Below are positions 35,017-46,740 of a stretch of 64,000 nt of DNA, in pieces. Origin of the DNA: Cristatella mucedo (lineage: Eukaryota > Bryozoa > Phylactolaemata > Cristatellidae); the NCBI GenBank assembly GCA_009760855.2, contig WPIO01000024.1, positions 2,040,001 to 2,104,000 on the forward strand. Direction: 5' to 3'. Numbering within the stretch: the first letter of the stretch is position 1; each line of letters starts with the position of its first letter. The notes beneath the pieces were generated by a model that saw nothing but the letters and a program-made list of their open reading frames with translations, searched no databases and was not told the DNA's origin. The position numbers were made by a program, and so were the translations under genes.

Positions 35017-35120
35017 AAAAGGGCTCTAATTTAAGCCAGTGCTCTGCAGGGTCTACGGCTACGACACCTTGAACCAATTCAACTGTCTCTCGGAGGAAAA
35101 TGCATATTGTAGCTCTAAAC
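35017..35120. repeat. Short repeat shared with 23425-23530
   Basis: Second member of the pair described at 23425-23530. Confidence 0.6.
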
Positions 35121-35900
35121 AAAATTTAGGTACCTTAAGGGCCGCCCAGCGAGAGGCAGCTGGAGAGCCGCTTGAGAATTTTGGGCTTTTCCGACCACAG
35201 CAAGATCATGCCGACCCTGTTGTTATTGTAAAATGCCTGCTCGGGGCTCAGGCAAAATTAATGCTCCTCCTCGGACGACGGCTGCCATCCAAGTTTTAGA
35301 CGGCTCGGTCGAGGTGGTAATGTGTGACTATGCTGAAGCAAGCATCGGAGATCACAGCATGACTTTCGCAGTAGCTCGTGCGATGGATGCCTTCATATGG
35401 AAACTAACTAATCAAAGGTCGGCTTTGGACTACAGCTTGAATGGATAATGAGCCTATGCAAAGTGTGGCAGACGGCAGGCGAACACACATAGCTTCATTA
35501 GAACTTTTCCAGCTGACTGCTGGACAGCCTCAGGCACAAGCCACGCCCGACAAAGTTAGTGGAGGTGCCGTGGCAGAAGGAAAATTCACTGGGTGTCAAG
35601 CTTTACGTAAGGTGCAAGACGGCTGACCTGCAGCAAGCAGTTTATTGTCCCTCGAAAGAGCAGAGCAGGCCTGCTATATTTTAAGCCCTATGTTGCCCGA
35701 TACCCTGCCAGCTCCTTGGTAGGCCGCCGACTGGCCCCTGGCCACCTGGCATACAGTGTACTCCAAAGAGCCATGGTTAGTGCAGTGCTGAGGCTGCACA
35801 GCATAACACACCTGGGCAAGCCTTGCCGTGAGGGCACTTTTTCCGTCGGCTGGGGCTGTCCTTGTGACTCGTTTCAGCACTTGCTTGCTTAATGTTCAGC
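35120..35900. other. GC-richer region, no recognised gene
   Basis: Less AT-rich than its surroundings, with three plus-strand frames of 61-86 codons following one another (35039-35626). Composition is coding-like, but no domain, signal or splice structure could be supported. It could be an unrecognised transposon or gene remnant. Confidence 0.3.
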
Positions 35901-35929
35901 TTGATTTCGCCCATTTTCAGACGGGATAT

Positions 35930-36110
35930 CGGGTTAGCCATGATGGCATACTAGTAAGGCCGTTGCTTTTCACGACTTCAGTCCCGAGGTTGTAGGTTCG
36001 AATCCTGCAGTGGGCGATACTTTATCTATGCTGCAAGCGGCGGTTATAATTGTAAAAGCTCTTCTGTCGCTATACAAAAGAGGCCGTTAAATCAGCTACT
36101 ATATTTCCAG
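35930..36110 (+). mobile_element. SINE-2 copy
   Basis: The best SINE-2 copy. It has a tRNA-like head with an A-box region GTTAGCCATGATGGCATACTAGTAAGG, a B box GGTTCGAATCC, then CTGCAGTGGGCGATACTTTATCTATGCTGCAAGC and the tail CGCTATACAAAAGAGGCCGTTAAATCAGCTA. It would be transcribed by RNA polymerase III if active. Confidence 0.6.
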
Positions 36111-36450
36111 CTACCTATAGATCTGCTGTACAGCTTGATTCGTTTCCATAGTTGCCATAGCCATACCTTCATCCGTAATTTAGCATTAAAATAGACCCTA
36201 GCCTGGAGACGTAGCTTGATTTACTTCTCAGGCAGCTCATAACCAAATGACGTTTTCGTGAGTTCACCTTCGGACCTGAAAATTGTCTGGAATCCGACTG
36301 ATTTGGCTGTTCAAAGCATTCACAGGCCTCGGCTAAGCATAGAATTTAAATTGTTGATCGGAAGCCACCCTGTTACTTGCAGCACCTAAATATTTACACA
36401 CTGACCGTGTATTCCTCGTTTTTCTCTATTTCAACCAATTTAGAATGATA
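36110..36450. other. No firm feature
   Basis: Contains a stretch of about 45 open codons (near 36240-36390) with no defended splice borders. Otherwise featureless. Confidence 0.3.
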
Positions 36451-36456
36451 TTACTA

Positions 36457-36957
36457 ACGTACTTGGTAAAGCTCACTCAGAGAATTAATCTCTTTCCAGT
36501 CGCTTTACATTAGCTGCAAAGGGAAATGCAATTGAATGGTAAGTAAAATCATGCTTGAAAAACAAACAAAATGAATAAAATGGTTAGAGTGACATGCACA
36601 GGGTCAGCATGCAAATGTGGTTAGTGGCAGCATGCACAGTGTCAGCACGCATAAGCACATCAAGGACGAATCACAGGGACCCACTAAATGCTCTCCTAAA
36701 TAGGTGTGTTTTTAAGTTCCTTTTAAATGTGGTCAGGTCAGGCGATGTTCTGATGCAGATCGGAAGGGAATTCCAGGCTTTGGGATCATACGAACTAAGT
36801 GCACGGTCTCCAAAGTATTTAAGGTTTATACGAGGCGTTTCTAGGCTGTTGGATTCCAAAAAGCGGGTAGTACGATGCTTGGCCTGATGGGGTAGTATAT
36901 CTGAGAGGTAGGTTGGAGCCATAGAATGAAGGGACCTAAAAGTGAGCGACAAAACCT
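36457..36957 (-). mobile_element. LINE-A 3' fragment, well preserved
   Basis: A 93-codon minus frame (36671-36952) runs from SLTFRSLHSMAPTYLSDIL to the natural C-terminus RAFSGSL without interruption. The 3' UTR and tail loop (CTCAGAGAATTAATCTCTTT reversed) follow down to 36457. Heavily 5' truncated. Confidence 0.92.
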
Positions 36958-36959
36958 AT

Positions 36960-39850
36960 TTATCAGACAGGATAGACGAAGTAAGGATGTTCAAGTTAAA
37001 TGACACGTGTGATGTTTAAAACTTGGTGCTAGTCTTTGTTTCATCGATTCCTACTTGTCCTTCATTTTCCCCATGCCTTGCGAAAATACTGTGATGAATT
37101 ACTACAAGAATAAACTTATGACAGTTGCTAATCCGTAACGATTACTTTTGCTATGGATCTTGTGCAAAGGTTAGCCTCGCGTTGTGAGACCTAGATCAAT
37201 CTATATTTTTATGATAATTGGTACTTTTTACTAGAGGTATGTTAACCTATTAGTGGTACCTCTAGTTTTATTTACTGTTGTTAAAGCTTGACTTTAAGTA
37301 AAGTATCAATAGCTACAAGTCCAATTTATCAGACCAATTATCAATCCAATTTATCCAAGATATTTATCAAAGTTACTGCTTTTAACATTTCGGAATATAA
37401 TTCTACAAAGCCAAATGTAAAAATGTGCGCAAACTTGTGTAGTGCCACAGTTAACGACTTTGATAATAGGACCACTTTTTTGGCTGCCTATCAAGCATCG
37501 ACTTGATTTTTAGATCGTAACAGACTTCCTGGCTGTTTTACTAGCTAGCACCAACCTATTTATCGTCGGTAGCATTTACCAGTCCACCTCTTTTCTTCGG
37601 TGGGCTCACACACTATTCCACACCACTGCAAGCTCAATTACGCACCATCTGCTCCTCATCAGCCGCTTATCTCGCTGTCCTACTTGCTATTAATAAATTT
37701 GTGATATGTAATAGGCGATCGAGCCTTCAGCTCGAATGCATTACAAGGTTGAAACACGATACTTGCTAGGGTCACAATATAATAATAATTTGCATGATTT
37801 CAGTCTCGGCTGAGGATGCATGTTTTCCGGCCAGCTTTCTCATTTTTTAGTGAGCTTATCTTTTTACAGTGTGCTTTTGGAAATGCATTTGCATGATTCA
37901 CTTATTTTTACTAGACTGATATATTCCTAGCTGGTCTCATTAGTAAAATGTTTTTAAACTCCTTTACGACTGATACAAGTCAAAACAGTTATTTTTTCTG
38001 CGAAATTTCCTTTTGGGGTCACAGCAATCGTACTTTCAAATCTCACATTTTTGTTGGTTGGGCCTGGTGAAGACGTCCAATAAACACATCCTACATTCTT
38101 ATTCCGGAACATGAATCAGTGAGAGTTAGGTGGAAAAACTGCAAAGTAGTATCCATTGAACAGCTAATTATGGATGCCTTGATTAAGCATTTTAGTGTAT
38201 ATTTCAGAGAAGTAAAAGAGTAGAGATAAGTCATACTTTATCTGCAGCAGCACCTAGAGGCTGCATGGACCAAGCAGATCCCTTTTACTATGTGTGATGG
38301 CAATTTATTTAAACCAATGAGTTAAATTACTTCGCAAAAACATCCGTTAATATATAAATGGGCCTAAAAAGCACAGTTTGGTATACCTGGGCCAATCAAG
38401 ACCAGCCCTGGACCTCTCACTTGATTTGTAAACGGTTCAAAAGATTAGGAGAAAATAAGTTTACCAGCTTGCTACTTACTAAATGCAATTTCTAAAAAAA
38501 TTAATCGGTTAATTCTTAATAATTTTTTAATTCATACGGTTCCGTCACGTATACGTACTCGTAATGTGAGATAAATGAGCTATGAAGTTTAAAATCCAAC
38601 GTGCAGGCGAACAATTCACCACTCAAGCAACTACTGCCTCAGCATGGTGAACCATTAAAGGCATTCAATTTCTAAGAGCGAGATTTTTGTCACATATTCA
38701 TTTAGACAATTCAGTATCAACGCCGCCCCACACTACACTACCCTGAACTTCCATTCGAAGACCCTCTCGAGTGACATCGGCCATCTTCAGGAGATAAGTC
38801 AGCCAGATCTCAGCCTAGATATTGCACATCCAGATTCCAGTTTTATAGATAAAAATGAGGAGATGCAGCCATACCTTTTGCACGGAAAAATTTAAATGTC
38901 CGGTCATCGTACTTCTCTTGCCAAGTCAATTTCTGAGCTTCAGATATCTGAACTCAAAAAGTGGAACCCTGATGAATGAAAGTGAGAAAATGACAGATCA
39001 GAGAATGCGTTGCCAGATGGTTTTCCATCTTATGTAGTTTGGCAGATGAATGCTGCTTCTACAACAATATTACCGGTGACTTCGATGGTAAAGCGATCGA
39101 TAAAACCCTGGCAAACGGCGCCTAGTGAAAAAGAACTGATAAAAGAGCCTCAAGTAGGTAGGGTTGCTTGATAACGTGACCAAGTACCCGACTCTCCTTA
39201 TTGCCAACTCAATCTGCCCCATAGAGGACAATGCTGCTATCAGCCGGATTATGCTTAGAGCTTTGAATTACAGAGCCAATCACTGAAATGTCATTAAACA
39301 CCTCAACATAGTATCGTTCCTGGCGTACAAAGTGCTTCGTCTTTTCTTTTACTTTACATTTCGGCCAGCTGAGATAAAAAGATATATTTTTACAAAGATA
39401 CCGGCCAGCAGAAACCGGGTTCTTTTTAAGGAAGAAATGCATCGACATCGAGCAGCTAGTACGGCTCTTATGCCAGCACTGTGTAGCAAGTTATTTTTCA
39501 TCAATCAATGTATCAAGGTAAAAACTGAGCCAGCATTTTACAAGTATCTAAAGAAGCTTTTTCACAGCTGTTGAAAGCAAGGGTTAAAGCGAATTTCTAT
39601 GTGTGACAAGGGAGCTGAGATCGCAGAGTGTGATGAATTCAATAAAAGCTGAAGAGGATAGAAAATTCTTCTCCCAATAGTTCTTTTTAGTGGCTCACTG
39701 CTTTGTAGGCCATGACGCGGCTGAACACTATCAACAGCTGGCTCAAGCTCTCTTAAGTATTAATGGTTGAATGGAACGTCGAACGTCTCTAAAAGTTCAC
39801 ACTAGTTATTGTCGTCCCATGAATTCAAGCAGAAATCGGGTGGAGCATAC
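36960..39850. other. No recognised gene
   Basis: A long AT-rich stretch. Short frames near 38855-39574 exist on both strands, but none shows a domain, and I saw no LINE, SINE or transposase remnants here. A paired TGTTAACCTATTAGTGGTACC / CCTCTAG-type simple dyad occurs near 37230-37270. Confidence 0.4.
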
Positions 39851-39852
39851 TC

Positions 39853-39998
39853 ATAATAATGTAATAATGTAATAATGTAATGTAATGTAATAATGTAATA
39901 ATGTAATAATGATATAAATAAAATATATATAATACAACAATAATATAATAATGTAATGGAATATAATAATGTAATGGAATATAATAATGTAATAATGA
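39853..39998. repeat. AT-rich minisatellite
   Basis: Tandem words TAATAATG, TAATG and ATAATGTAATGGAATAT recur over about 145 bases, with an 18-base unit (AATGTAATGGAATATAAT) in the last part. Confidence 0.85.
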
Positions 39999-40064
39999 GC
40001 TTTCTTTGGAAATTTATCTGCACTAATACTGGAAACCTAGACATCTAAACATAATAATCATGCA

Positions 40065-40505
40065 TTTGATATACCGCCCTCAGAGAACTCAATTTTTTTC
40101 TAGGTACTTTTTATTTGCTGCAAAATAAATAGGATCTAATGAACATATAAAACAAGGACACGATCAATAAACAACAAGAATAACGTCGTTAAGGGTGAGG
40201 CTAAAGGTTCAGCATGTAAGTACGTTTAGTGGCAGTACGTACAGTGTCAGCACGAATAAGCAAGTAAAGAACGAATCACATGAACCCACTAAATGCTGTG
40301 ATCAATAGATGCGTTTTTAGGTTTTTTAATGTGATCAATTAGGGAGTGTCTTAACTGAAGTGGGGAGGGATTTCCGGGCTTTGGGGGCATACGAATATAA
40401 GGCACGGTCTCCAAACGATTTGATGTACTTACAAGGTAAACAATTGGATTATGAAAAGCAGGCAGTACGAGGCTTAGCCTGATAGTGAGTAGATCTTTTT
40501 TATCT
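40065..40505 (-). mobile_element. LINE-A 3' fragment, decayed
   Basis: Reads leftward from a region matching KHRTACFS-NPIVYL (near 40470) through PKPGNPSPLQLRHSL and the AGTGGGTTCA end, to the 3' UTR and a degenerate tail loop (CCCTCAGAGAACTCAATTTTTTTCTAGGTAC). Confidence 0.85.
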
Positions 40506-40509
40506 ACCC

Positions 40510-41920
40510 GTTTCATCTAACCGTTATGAATTGTAATTTTTATACGATGTTAGAGTAAATATCTGTTAATTTCATTCGTATTCGTACTGAAAAAAATGCC
40601 ACCCACGGGACGTTAAGTGGCTCCACCAATCATCAGAAATGGGGTTAGAATTTCAAGTCAATTCCAGTTCAGGTCACACTAGCAAAGTTTATAAGGAATA
40701 ATAGGTATTTTGTATGCTCCCGTCGCATAAGCAATTAATAAACGACAGTTGCTAACTAAAGAACTTTTGACAAAATGTTATAGTTATCATTGTTGCTTTT
40801 CTTAGGAGAATGGGCAAATGCAAACAACGAATCGTGCGAATGAAGTCCGCTTACACATATGTCCTTTGTAATAAAGAATATGTAAAAGGACTATCTTGTG
40901 TCTAAATTATATAGCCTACTTTATTTATCAGCGAGGAAAATCAGCGTGGCCCTCGAGAGAACACCAGAGTGATCTACTGCCTGCTTTAATCGCCACGCAT
41001 AAACTTGTTTGGCTATACCCTCATATACATTTAAGCTCTTTTGTGAAGCAATTACTTGGATTCTTTTTATTTTACAACGTTTCTGCAGTTCTGTAGAGAA
41101 GTTAGGAGAAACTACCTGACAAGGTTTGGAAATTACTTGAGACAGGTGCAAAACAACTAGTGGGTATAGTCATCTATGATTGCAGCTTACAGGTTGCTGA
41201 TTGCCTCATTTTTAGCATTAAGAAATCCAACTTATAATCCTAGTGCAGTAAAATAACCAAAACTCCGCATGTTTACAGTGACAGTATCTTCATGCTAGCT
41301 GCGTTTAGATTTTTGAAACCTTATGTTACTTGCTTCTCAGTCAGCTATTTTTAATAGGCTTGGATGACTGCAGTAGTGCACTTAGCTTCTTCATACTCAA
41401 AGCTGCTAGTTTGGTTTTTACAGCATTTTCAGACTTCGTGAGCAACTAAAAAATTAAATCAGAACAGAGGCGAAATATTAGACTGCACTGGAAATAGGAT
41501 CGCAGCCTATGAATTGCTGAAAGTAAGCAGGCAGGAATACCACAAATTAATGTATGGTCATCAAAAAAAGTCATAAAAAATACACTCTGAGCAATAAATC
41601 TTTAAAATAAGACCTCATCGGTTGTTTTTGCTATTCGTTTTCAAAACTAAGAAGTTTGTTACCTATACCGAACACGATAAATTTGGCTAACGTGAAGATA
41701 TAGATTGACAACCTGAAAACAAAAGCATGGGCGTTTGGGTATGTATGCCTATGAACTCCATTCATAATGACTCTTCAAGAAGTCCAGTATCTTTCCACGA
41801 AAATAAGCCTCGAGCTTTTATGCTAATTTTTCCTTCGGTTACCCCCAAAGAGTATGTAGTTGGTTTCTAATGTATGGCTAAAATCCCTTCTAAGTACCAT
41901 CGACAACATATATAAATTTA
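40510..41920. other. No recognised gene
   Basis: AT-rich, no domain or repeat supported. Confidence 0.35.
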
Positions 41921-41924
41921 TAAG

Positions 41925-42062
41925 TAATTTATTTGTATAGCACCCCAAGAGAACTTAATCTTTATTCAGGCGCTTAACATATGCCTTGGGGCTCGAGCCA
42001 ACGACCTCAGCCTGACCTTGGTCGGGGCAAGCACCTTAGCCTCTGTACCAATCCAGGCTTGC
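41925..42062 (-). mobile_element. SINE-1 copy, best preserved
   Basis: Read leftward: A-box-like TGGTACAGAGG, B-box-like GGCTCGAGCC in the context GAGGTCGTTGGCTCGAGCCCC, then a tail with AAGCGCC, AAAGATTAAGTTCTCT, and GGGGTGCTATAC. The tail is clearly related to the LINE-A 3' stem-loop. The total is about 138 bases and the element has no coding capacity. Mobilisation in trans by LINE-A is the expected mechanism. Confidence 0.75.
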
Positions 42063-42384
42063 CTTTGCTTTGATAATGAATTCAGAAAATGCGGCTGACT
42101 CTGGCATTAGTACCACATCCGGTTCTTCAGAAAAAATTATTATAATTTTGCAAAGTGCCTAAGATCGATCTCTTGCTGCCAAATCCTCTCCAAAAAATTT
42201 CTTTCAAATCTACCTGGCTGAACACCTTAAGGTACAGCTGTTGGTCTTCAATACTTGAGATCAAATGCAGGGTCTACAGCGTATTGTAAAATAATTGCAT
42301 AATTGCATAATAATTGCATAATAAACTCAATTATTGATACAAAAATCGGGCGGCTATATTATCAAGAACAGCAGAAGCGGAGGC

Positions 42385-42428
42385 CTTAAGGCATAGTGGG
42401 CAGGTTCGAATCCGGCAGAGAACTGACA
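42385..42428 (+). mobile_element. SINE head fragment
   Basis: GGCCTTAAGGCATAGTGGGCAGGTTCGAATCC is a tRNA-like head with a perfect B box. It is cut off where LINE-B begins. Confidence 0.4.
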
Positions 42429-42429
42429 A

Positions 42430-44628
42430 GCATGCTCCCGTTCGCTCTATCCGTGTTCAAAGTCGTCGACATTGCTTTCAATTTACAAAAAAACTCCTTA
42501 AGATGCACCGTGTTAAGCGCAGGCTAGAACGTCGTTTCAAGAAATCGGGGTCTGAGGCAGACCTAGTCAATTTTAAAGACTTCCTTCGAGTTTACACTCG
42601 AAAGCTTAAAAAAGCCAGGGCTTCTTTTTTCATTAGAAAACTGAATTCCTGCCAGTCGGACACTAAACAGATTTATAAGACAGTAAACCATTTACTGGCC
42701 AATGCTGTCAGGTCTGACTCCCCAGATAGTAAGAGCTCAGCCGAAAAGTTTTCAGCCTTCTTTACTGAAAAAATTGTGCACATTCGTGCCTCCATTAAGC
42801 CCCCTCCGACCAAAGCAATCGCCGTTCCTCAACCTGTGACCTTTCTTAAAAGGTTCTCTGATGTATCTGCCTGTGATGTGGCTGCCTTAACAAGGTCTAG
42901 CAAAAAGAGCTCGTCTCCTGAAGACCCTATACCTTCATCTCTGTGGTCTTCATTGGCAGACCAACTTAGCCCTGCCATAACCAAGATTTTTAATGCTTCT
43001 TTGGGAAAAGGGGTCGTCCCCAAGTCCTTCAAATCGGCAATCGTTAGACCTATTCTTAAAAAGCCTGGATTAGACACAGAGGTCCTAGAAAACTATCGTC
43101 CAGTTTCCCTCCTTCCGTTCTAATCAAAGATTCTTGAAAAAAATGTTGCTTAGCAGCTAGCTGAACATATTGAAAATAATGGAATGTCAGAAACATTTCA
43201 ATCAGGTTTCAAGAGGCAGCACTCTACCGAAACTGCTCTCCTCCGTGTTAACAATGACATTCTACGTGGCAACGACGACGGGAATGTCACTACCTTAGCT
43301 CTGCTAGATCTGTCTGCTGCCTTTGACACCATTGATCACGAAGTTCTGCTTGAACGATTGAGAACAACGATCAGTCTGGCAGTCGAAGCACTGGCGTGGT
43401 TTAAATCCTACTTGTCTGATCGTGTTCAATCCGTGTCGTGTGGGGGTCAGGTCTCAGTCATGAGAAGGGTCACCTGTAGAGTCCCTCAAGGGTCTGTACT
43501 TGGTCCCTTGCTGTTCTCCATTTATACGCAACCTCTGGGAAAAGTGATTAAGGCCCACTCAATAGGATATCACTTCTATGCTGACGATACTCAGTTGTAT
43601 GTGTCATTTAAACCGTCGGAATCTGCTGCAGCAACTGAGAAACTGAATGCTTGCCTTGCCGATATTCGATCCTGGATGTCGGAAAACTTCCTGAAATTAA
43701 ATGACGATATAACCGAACTGCTTCTCATAGGACACCCTAAGGGTGTGGCGGGATTAAAAGGCATTGCTGTTCTAATAGGTGATGCTATTGTGCGACCTTC
43801 ACCACGTGCTCGTAATCTAGGTGTCGTGTTCGACAGCTGCCTCAATTTCAGAAGCTTCATTCAGAAGACTGCCTCTACAGCTAGCCATCACATCCGATCC
43901 CAATCCAAGATTAGAAGCTGTCTCCCACAGTGGCTTGTAAAAAATTTAACTAGCTCTTTAGTTCTGTCTCGGCTTGATTATTGTAATTCCCTTTTGGCTG
44001 GGCTACCAAAGAAAGCTATTATGCCACTACAGCGGACTATGAATATGGCTGCAAGGCTGGTGTTCAAGTCCCAGCGGTTTGAGCACGTGTCACCTTTGCT
44101 GAAAGAGCTAGAATGGTTGCCGGTTGAGCAAAGGATACAGAGCAAAGTTCTTACGCTGACCCACAAGGCCCGCCACGGCTTGGCTCCTTCATACCTAGCT
44201 GAACTGCTGAATCAGTTTCAGCCTGTTCGCGCCCTCAGGTCCTGTGTGGACAATAAATTAGCTGTCCCATTCCTCTGCTTAAAGACAGTTGGCGACAGAA
44301 GCTTTAGCTCTGCAGGTCCTAGACTGTGGAACTCGCTTCCAAAATTCTTACACAACGACATCTACTCTGCAACTGCCGACTATGGCACATCTTTTTCAGT
44401 GGTCCTGAACTGCTACTTCTATGCTACTCACTACCTCAACTGCTCTCCTAACTCTGCTATGCTTCCCACTTTCTCTTTGTTGCGTGAGACGAAGTCTGTT
44501 GGCTACTGAATGCGTACCGAAAGCCTCTTTGGCTGTGAGTGCGCTATACAAAACTCTCCTGCGTAACACCCACATGGTCTTTATGACTTTGTGGAGTTAC
44601 TGACGGAGATACATTACATTACATTCCA
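42430..44628 (+). mobile_element. Best LINE-B copy
   Basis: A single frame reads from before 42503 to the natural stop at 44509, interrupted only by a TAA at 43121 and a TAG at 43151. The endonuclease is missing (5' truncation). Domains in order: a basic linker (KRRLERRFKKSG), a Ser/Lys-rich stretch, the RT entry ENYRPVSLLP (43090), FQSGFKRQHSTETALL (43200), motif A LLDLSAAFDTIDH (43300), [12 protein letters not shown] (43485), motif C YADDTQLY (43575) and the long C-terminal region with SRLDYCNSLLAGLP (43970) and AGPRLWNSLP (44310). The catalytic residues look intact. The 3' UTR is about 115 bases and ends ATTACATTACATT. Closest in kind to CR1/L2-group LINEs. Confidence 0.95.
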
Positions 44629-44639
44629 ACTGACTTTTC

Positions 44640-44880
44640 CGCTAGATAGTGCCTCCCATCCCCAAGACCTCCTTCACAAACTCGTCCGCACCTCCCAGTA
44701 CCAAGACCGTGCTGTTATTGGGCGGTGCTAAGCAGAACGTGCATATTTGTATAGTGGTGTTGGAAAAAGCCTCCCGTTCATTACCCAGCAAAGCACAAAG
44801 CAACATTCCCCGATAATTAGTGAAGAAGCAACTTACTCAGAGAGAATAGTTTACGTATCCTCCAACACTGGTTCCTTTTA
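44640..44880. other. No recognised feature
   Basis: Short unique stretch, nothing recognised. Confidence 0.3.
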
Positions 44881-44884
44881 CGAC

Positions 44885-45070
44885 TTATACGGGCGTCTCT
44901 AGCTTCTGCCCATATACGGGCGCCTCGATCCTCGTTGCCAAGATTGGCGCCTCCAGCATCTGCTCAGCGGCAGGCTATTTGGGCGTCTGCTCTGTGGCCG
45001 GCGCCCCCAGGTTCTACTTTGCTGCTGGCACCTCGAGCGTCTACTTCAAGGCGTGCACCTCTCGACAGGG
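44885..45070. repeat. Degenerate GC-rich short tandem repeat
   Basis: The word GGGCG-CTC (or GGCGCCTC, GGCACCTCGAGC) followed by a TCTGC or CTAC-like block recurs about every 25-35 bases. It looks like a decayed minisatellite. A plus-strand frame crosses it (44979-45353) but is probably a by-product. Confidence 0.4.
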
Positions 45071-46450
45071 CGTAGCGATCGTCCTCTGCACTGTAGGCAC
45101 TGCCTGTGCTGAAACTTCTCCCTGGCGAGGGGACTATAACCCTGACCTTGTTGATGTTGCAGAATCTGCTTCGTCACACCATATTCACTGTAGTATTTTC
45201 TGCTCTAAATTGTGCAGCCCATCTAGAAGTTTGGGTATTCGAGAGATCCGTGTTCCACACAGTAGTTGCAGTAATCCTACACAGGTTTATGCTGCAAGCG
45301 TGATTAACCTTAAATTTTATTTTAAGAAATTGCGAATATTGCAACTATTATAAAGGTATTTTGCACTTTGCTTAAAGTCAATGAGCTTTATTACTGCAGT
45401 CAGTTACGAGGTTTGCCCGATATTACCAATGGCAGTCCGGAGTTTCTTTACGTTCTGCTGCTTGGGTATGTAGTGTCAGAATCCATATCACTTTAAATTA
45501 TGAGGTGCGAAGACTTATAGGCTGCTTATAATAGACTTTATCAATCCTGCAAAACTATTACGCAGTACGGCCTGGGCAAAGTTGAATTTACTAGATCTTT
45601 TAGTCATGTTCTGATCGATAAACATCAATTTATGCATTGCTTTGGTCAATGAATGAATCAAATAACTTTGTTCATATTATAGAAAACCATCAGACAGAAT
45701 AGACACTGTCGGTGTGCAGCCGAAGAGTGTTAGCAGTGGCTCAGACGGTAAGCAAGCTGAGTTCTTGGCACTAAGGTCAACTTTTCGACGCCTTGATAAG
45801 TCCCAAATAGTATGAGTAATAGCCTAAGAGCACGATTGCTTTTCACTATGTCGGCAATTGCTACAACTGAAACATGACAATTATCCATGCATTTGCCACG
45901 TATCTCAGGTGCCATGAGCCGTTACCTCACTAAATGACGAGTGCTCAAGGATCTGTCAACTGTTGTGTGCCAAATCTCGATCCAGGTGCTTCAATTACCA
46001 CTTAGGGGGCCTTTTTCCAACCTAAAAAGTGTTCCTGGGCATACACTACACATCAAGGCAAAACTATCTTTTTCTCATCCAGCAGGAATATTCTGGCGTG
46101 AGTCACTGTGCAAGCATTCGCCGAATCAGCCCCTTTGGGCTGTGCAACTAAGATGGCAATTGATCTTACGACACATTAGATTTCGCTTATAGTCTATTAA
46201 GGAGTCGTAGTTGTTCAAACTAGCCGTCACATTTACCCGGTAAGATTTTGCGATTGAAGATGACTAAGAATTTTTTCCGCAGGTCATCTGTAAGTTTCCA
46301 TACGGTACACATCCTAAGGTGAAGCAGAATATTTACGCCAAAAACGTCTTGTCTCATATTTATAATAGCTGCTATGATTGTGTTTTACCCTCATGGTAAC
46401 TCTTTCAGTTGGTCGTGTGGGCTGTGAATGCAACTCATAGGCAAAGGTAT
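45070..46450. other. No recognised gene
   Basis: Mixed sequence. At 45728-45790 there is a tRNA-like string (GTGGCTCAGACGGTAAGC, then GGTCAACTTTTCGACGCC) that may be a decayed SINE head. Nothing else is supported. Confidence 0.35.
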
Positions 46451-46451
46451 A

Positions 46452-46500
46452 TACAGTGCTAACCATAAAAATTCTCGCACCTTGGGAATCCGAAAAAACA
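46452..46500 (+). mobile_element. Possible Tc1-type terminal repeat
   Basis: CAGTGCTAACCATAAAAATTCTCGCACCTTGG resembles the ends of Tc1-like transposons, which often begin TACAGTG and contain CAAAAGT or CATAAAAATT followed by GCACC. A TA precedes it. I found no partner end and no transposase nearby, so it would be a solo end. Confidence 0.35.
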
Positions 46501-46615
46501 AAAAATTGCAGAATTTCTTTTTATAATCAATGTCTAAACCTAAATATGCCTCTATTGGATTAATTTTAGGTTGAAGTAAAACAGGCAGTGCATGCTGCCA
46601 CCTTGTCTTACTTAA

Positions 46616-46740
46616 GATTTATTTAAAAAGCACCCTAAGAGAACTTAATCTTTATCGGGTGCTATACACATTCACGTCAGGGATTGAGCCTACGACAATG
46701 GTAATTAAACGCTACCACCTTACTGCTTGGCCAAATCTGG
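46616..46740 (-). mobile_element. SINE-1 copy
   Basis: Read leftward: A box TTGGCCAAGCAGTAAGG, B-box-like GTAGGCTCAATCCC, then GTATAGCACCCGATAAAGATTAAGTTCTCTTAGGGTGCT. The last part can form a 7-bp stem (AGCACCC/GGGTGCT) and matches the LINE-A tail in the loop. Confidence 0.75.

Noticed and set aside
35930-36110. Possible functional tRNA gene because of a perfect B box
   Set aside because: No acceptor stem or anticodon arm can be formed, and the downstream tail is shared with other SINE-2 copies.
36240-36392. About 45 open codons that could be a Ig/FN3-like exon (SSPSDLKIVWNPTDLAVQS)
   Set aside because: No acceptor or donor at usable positions, and a stretch this short is likely by chance.
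39802-40044. 80-codon minus frame rich in Leu, Ile and Tyr
   Set aside because: It is the translation of the TAATG minisatellite and shows no protein-like composition outside it.
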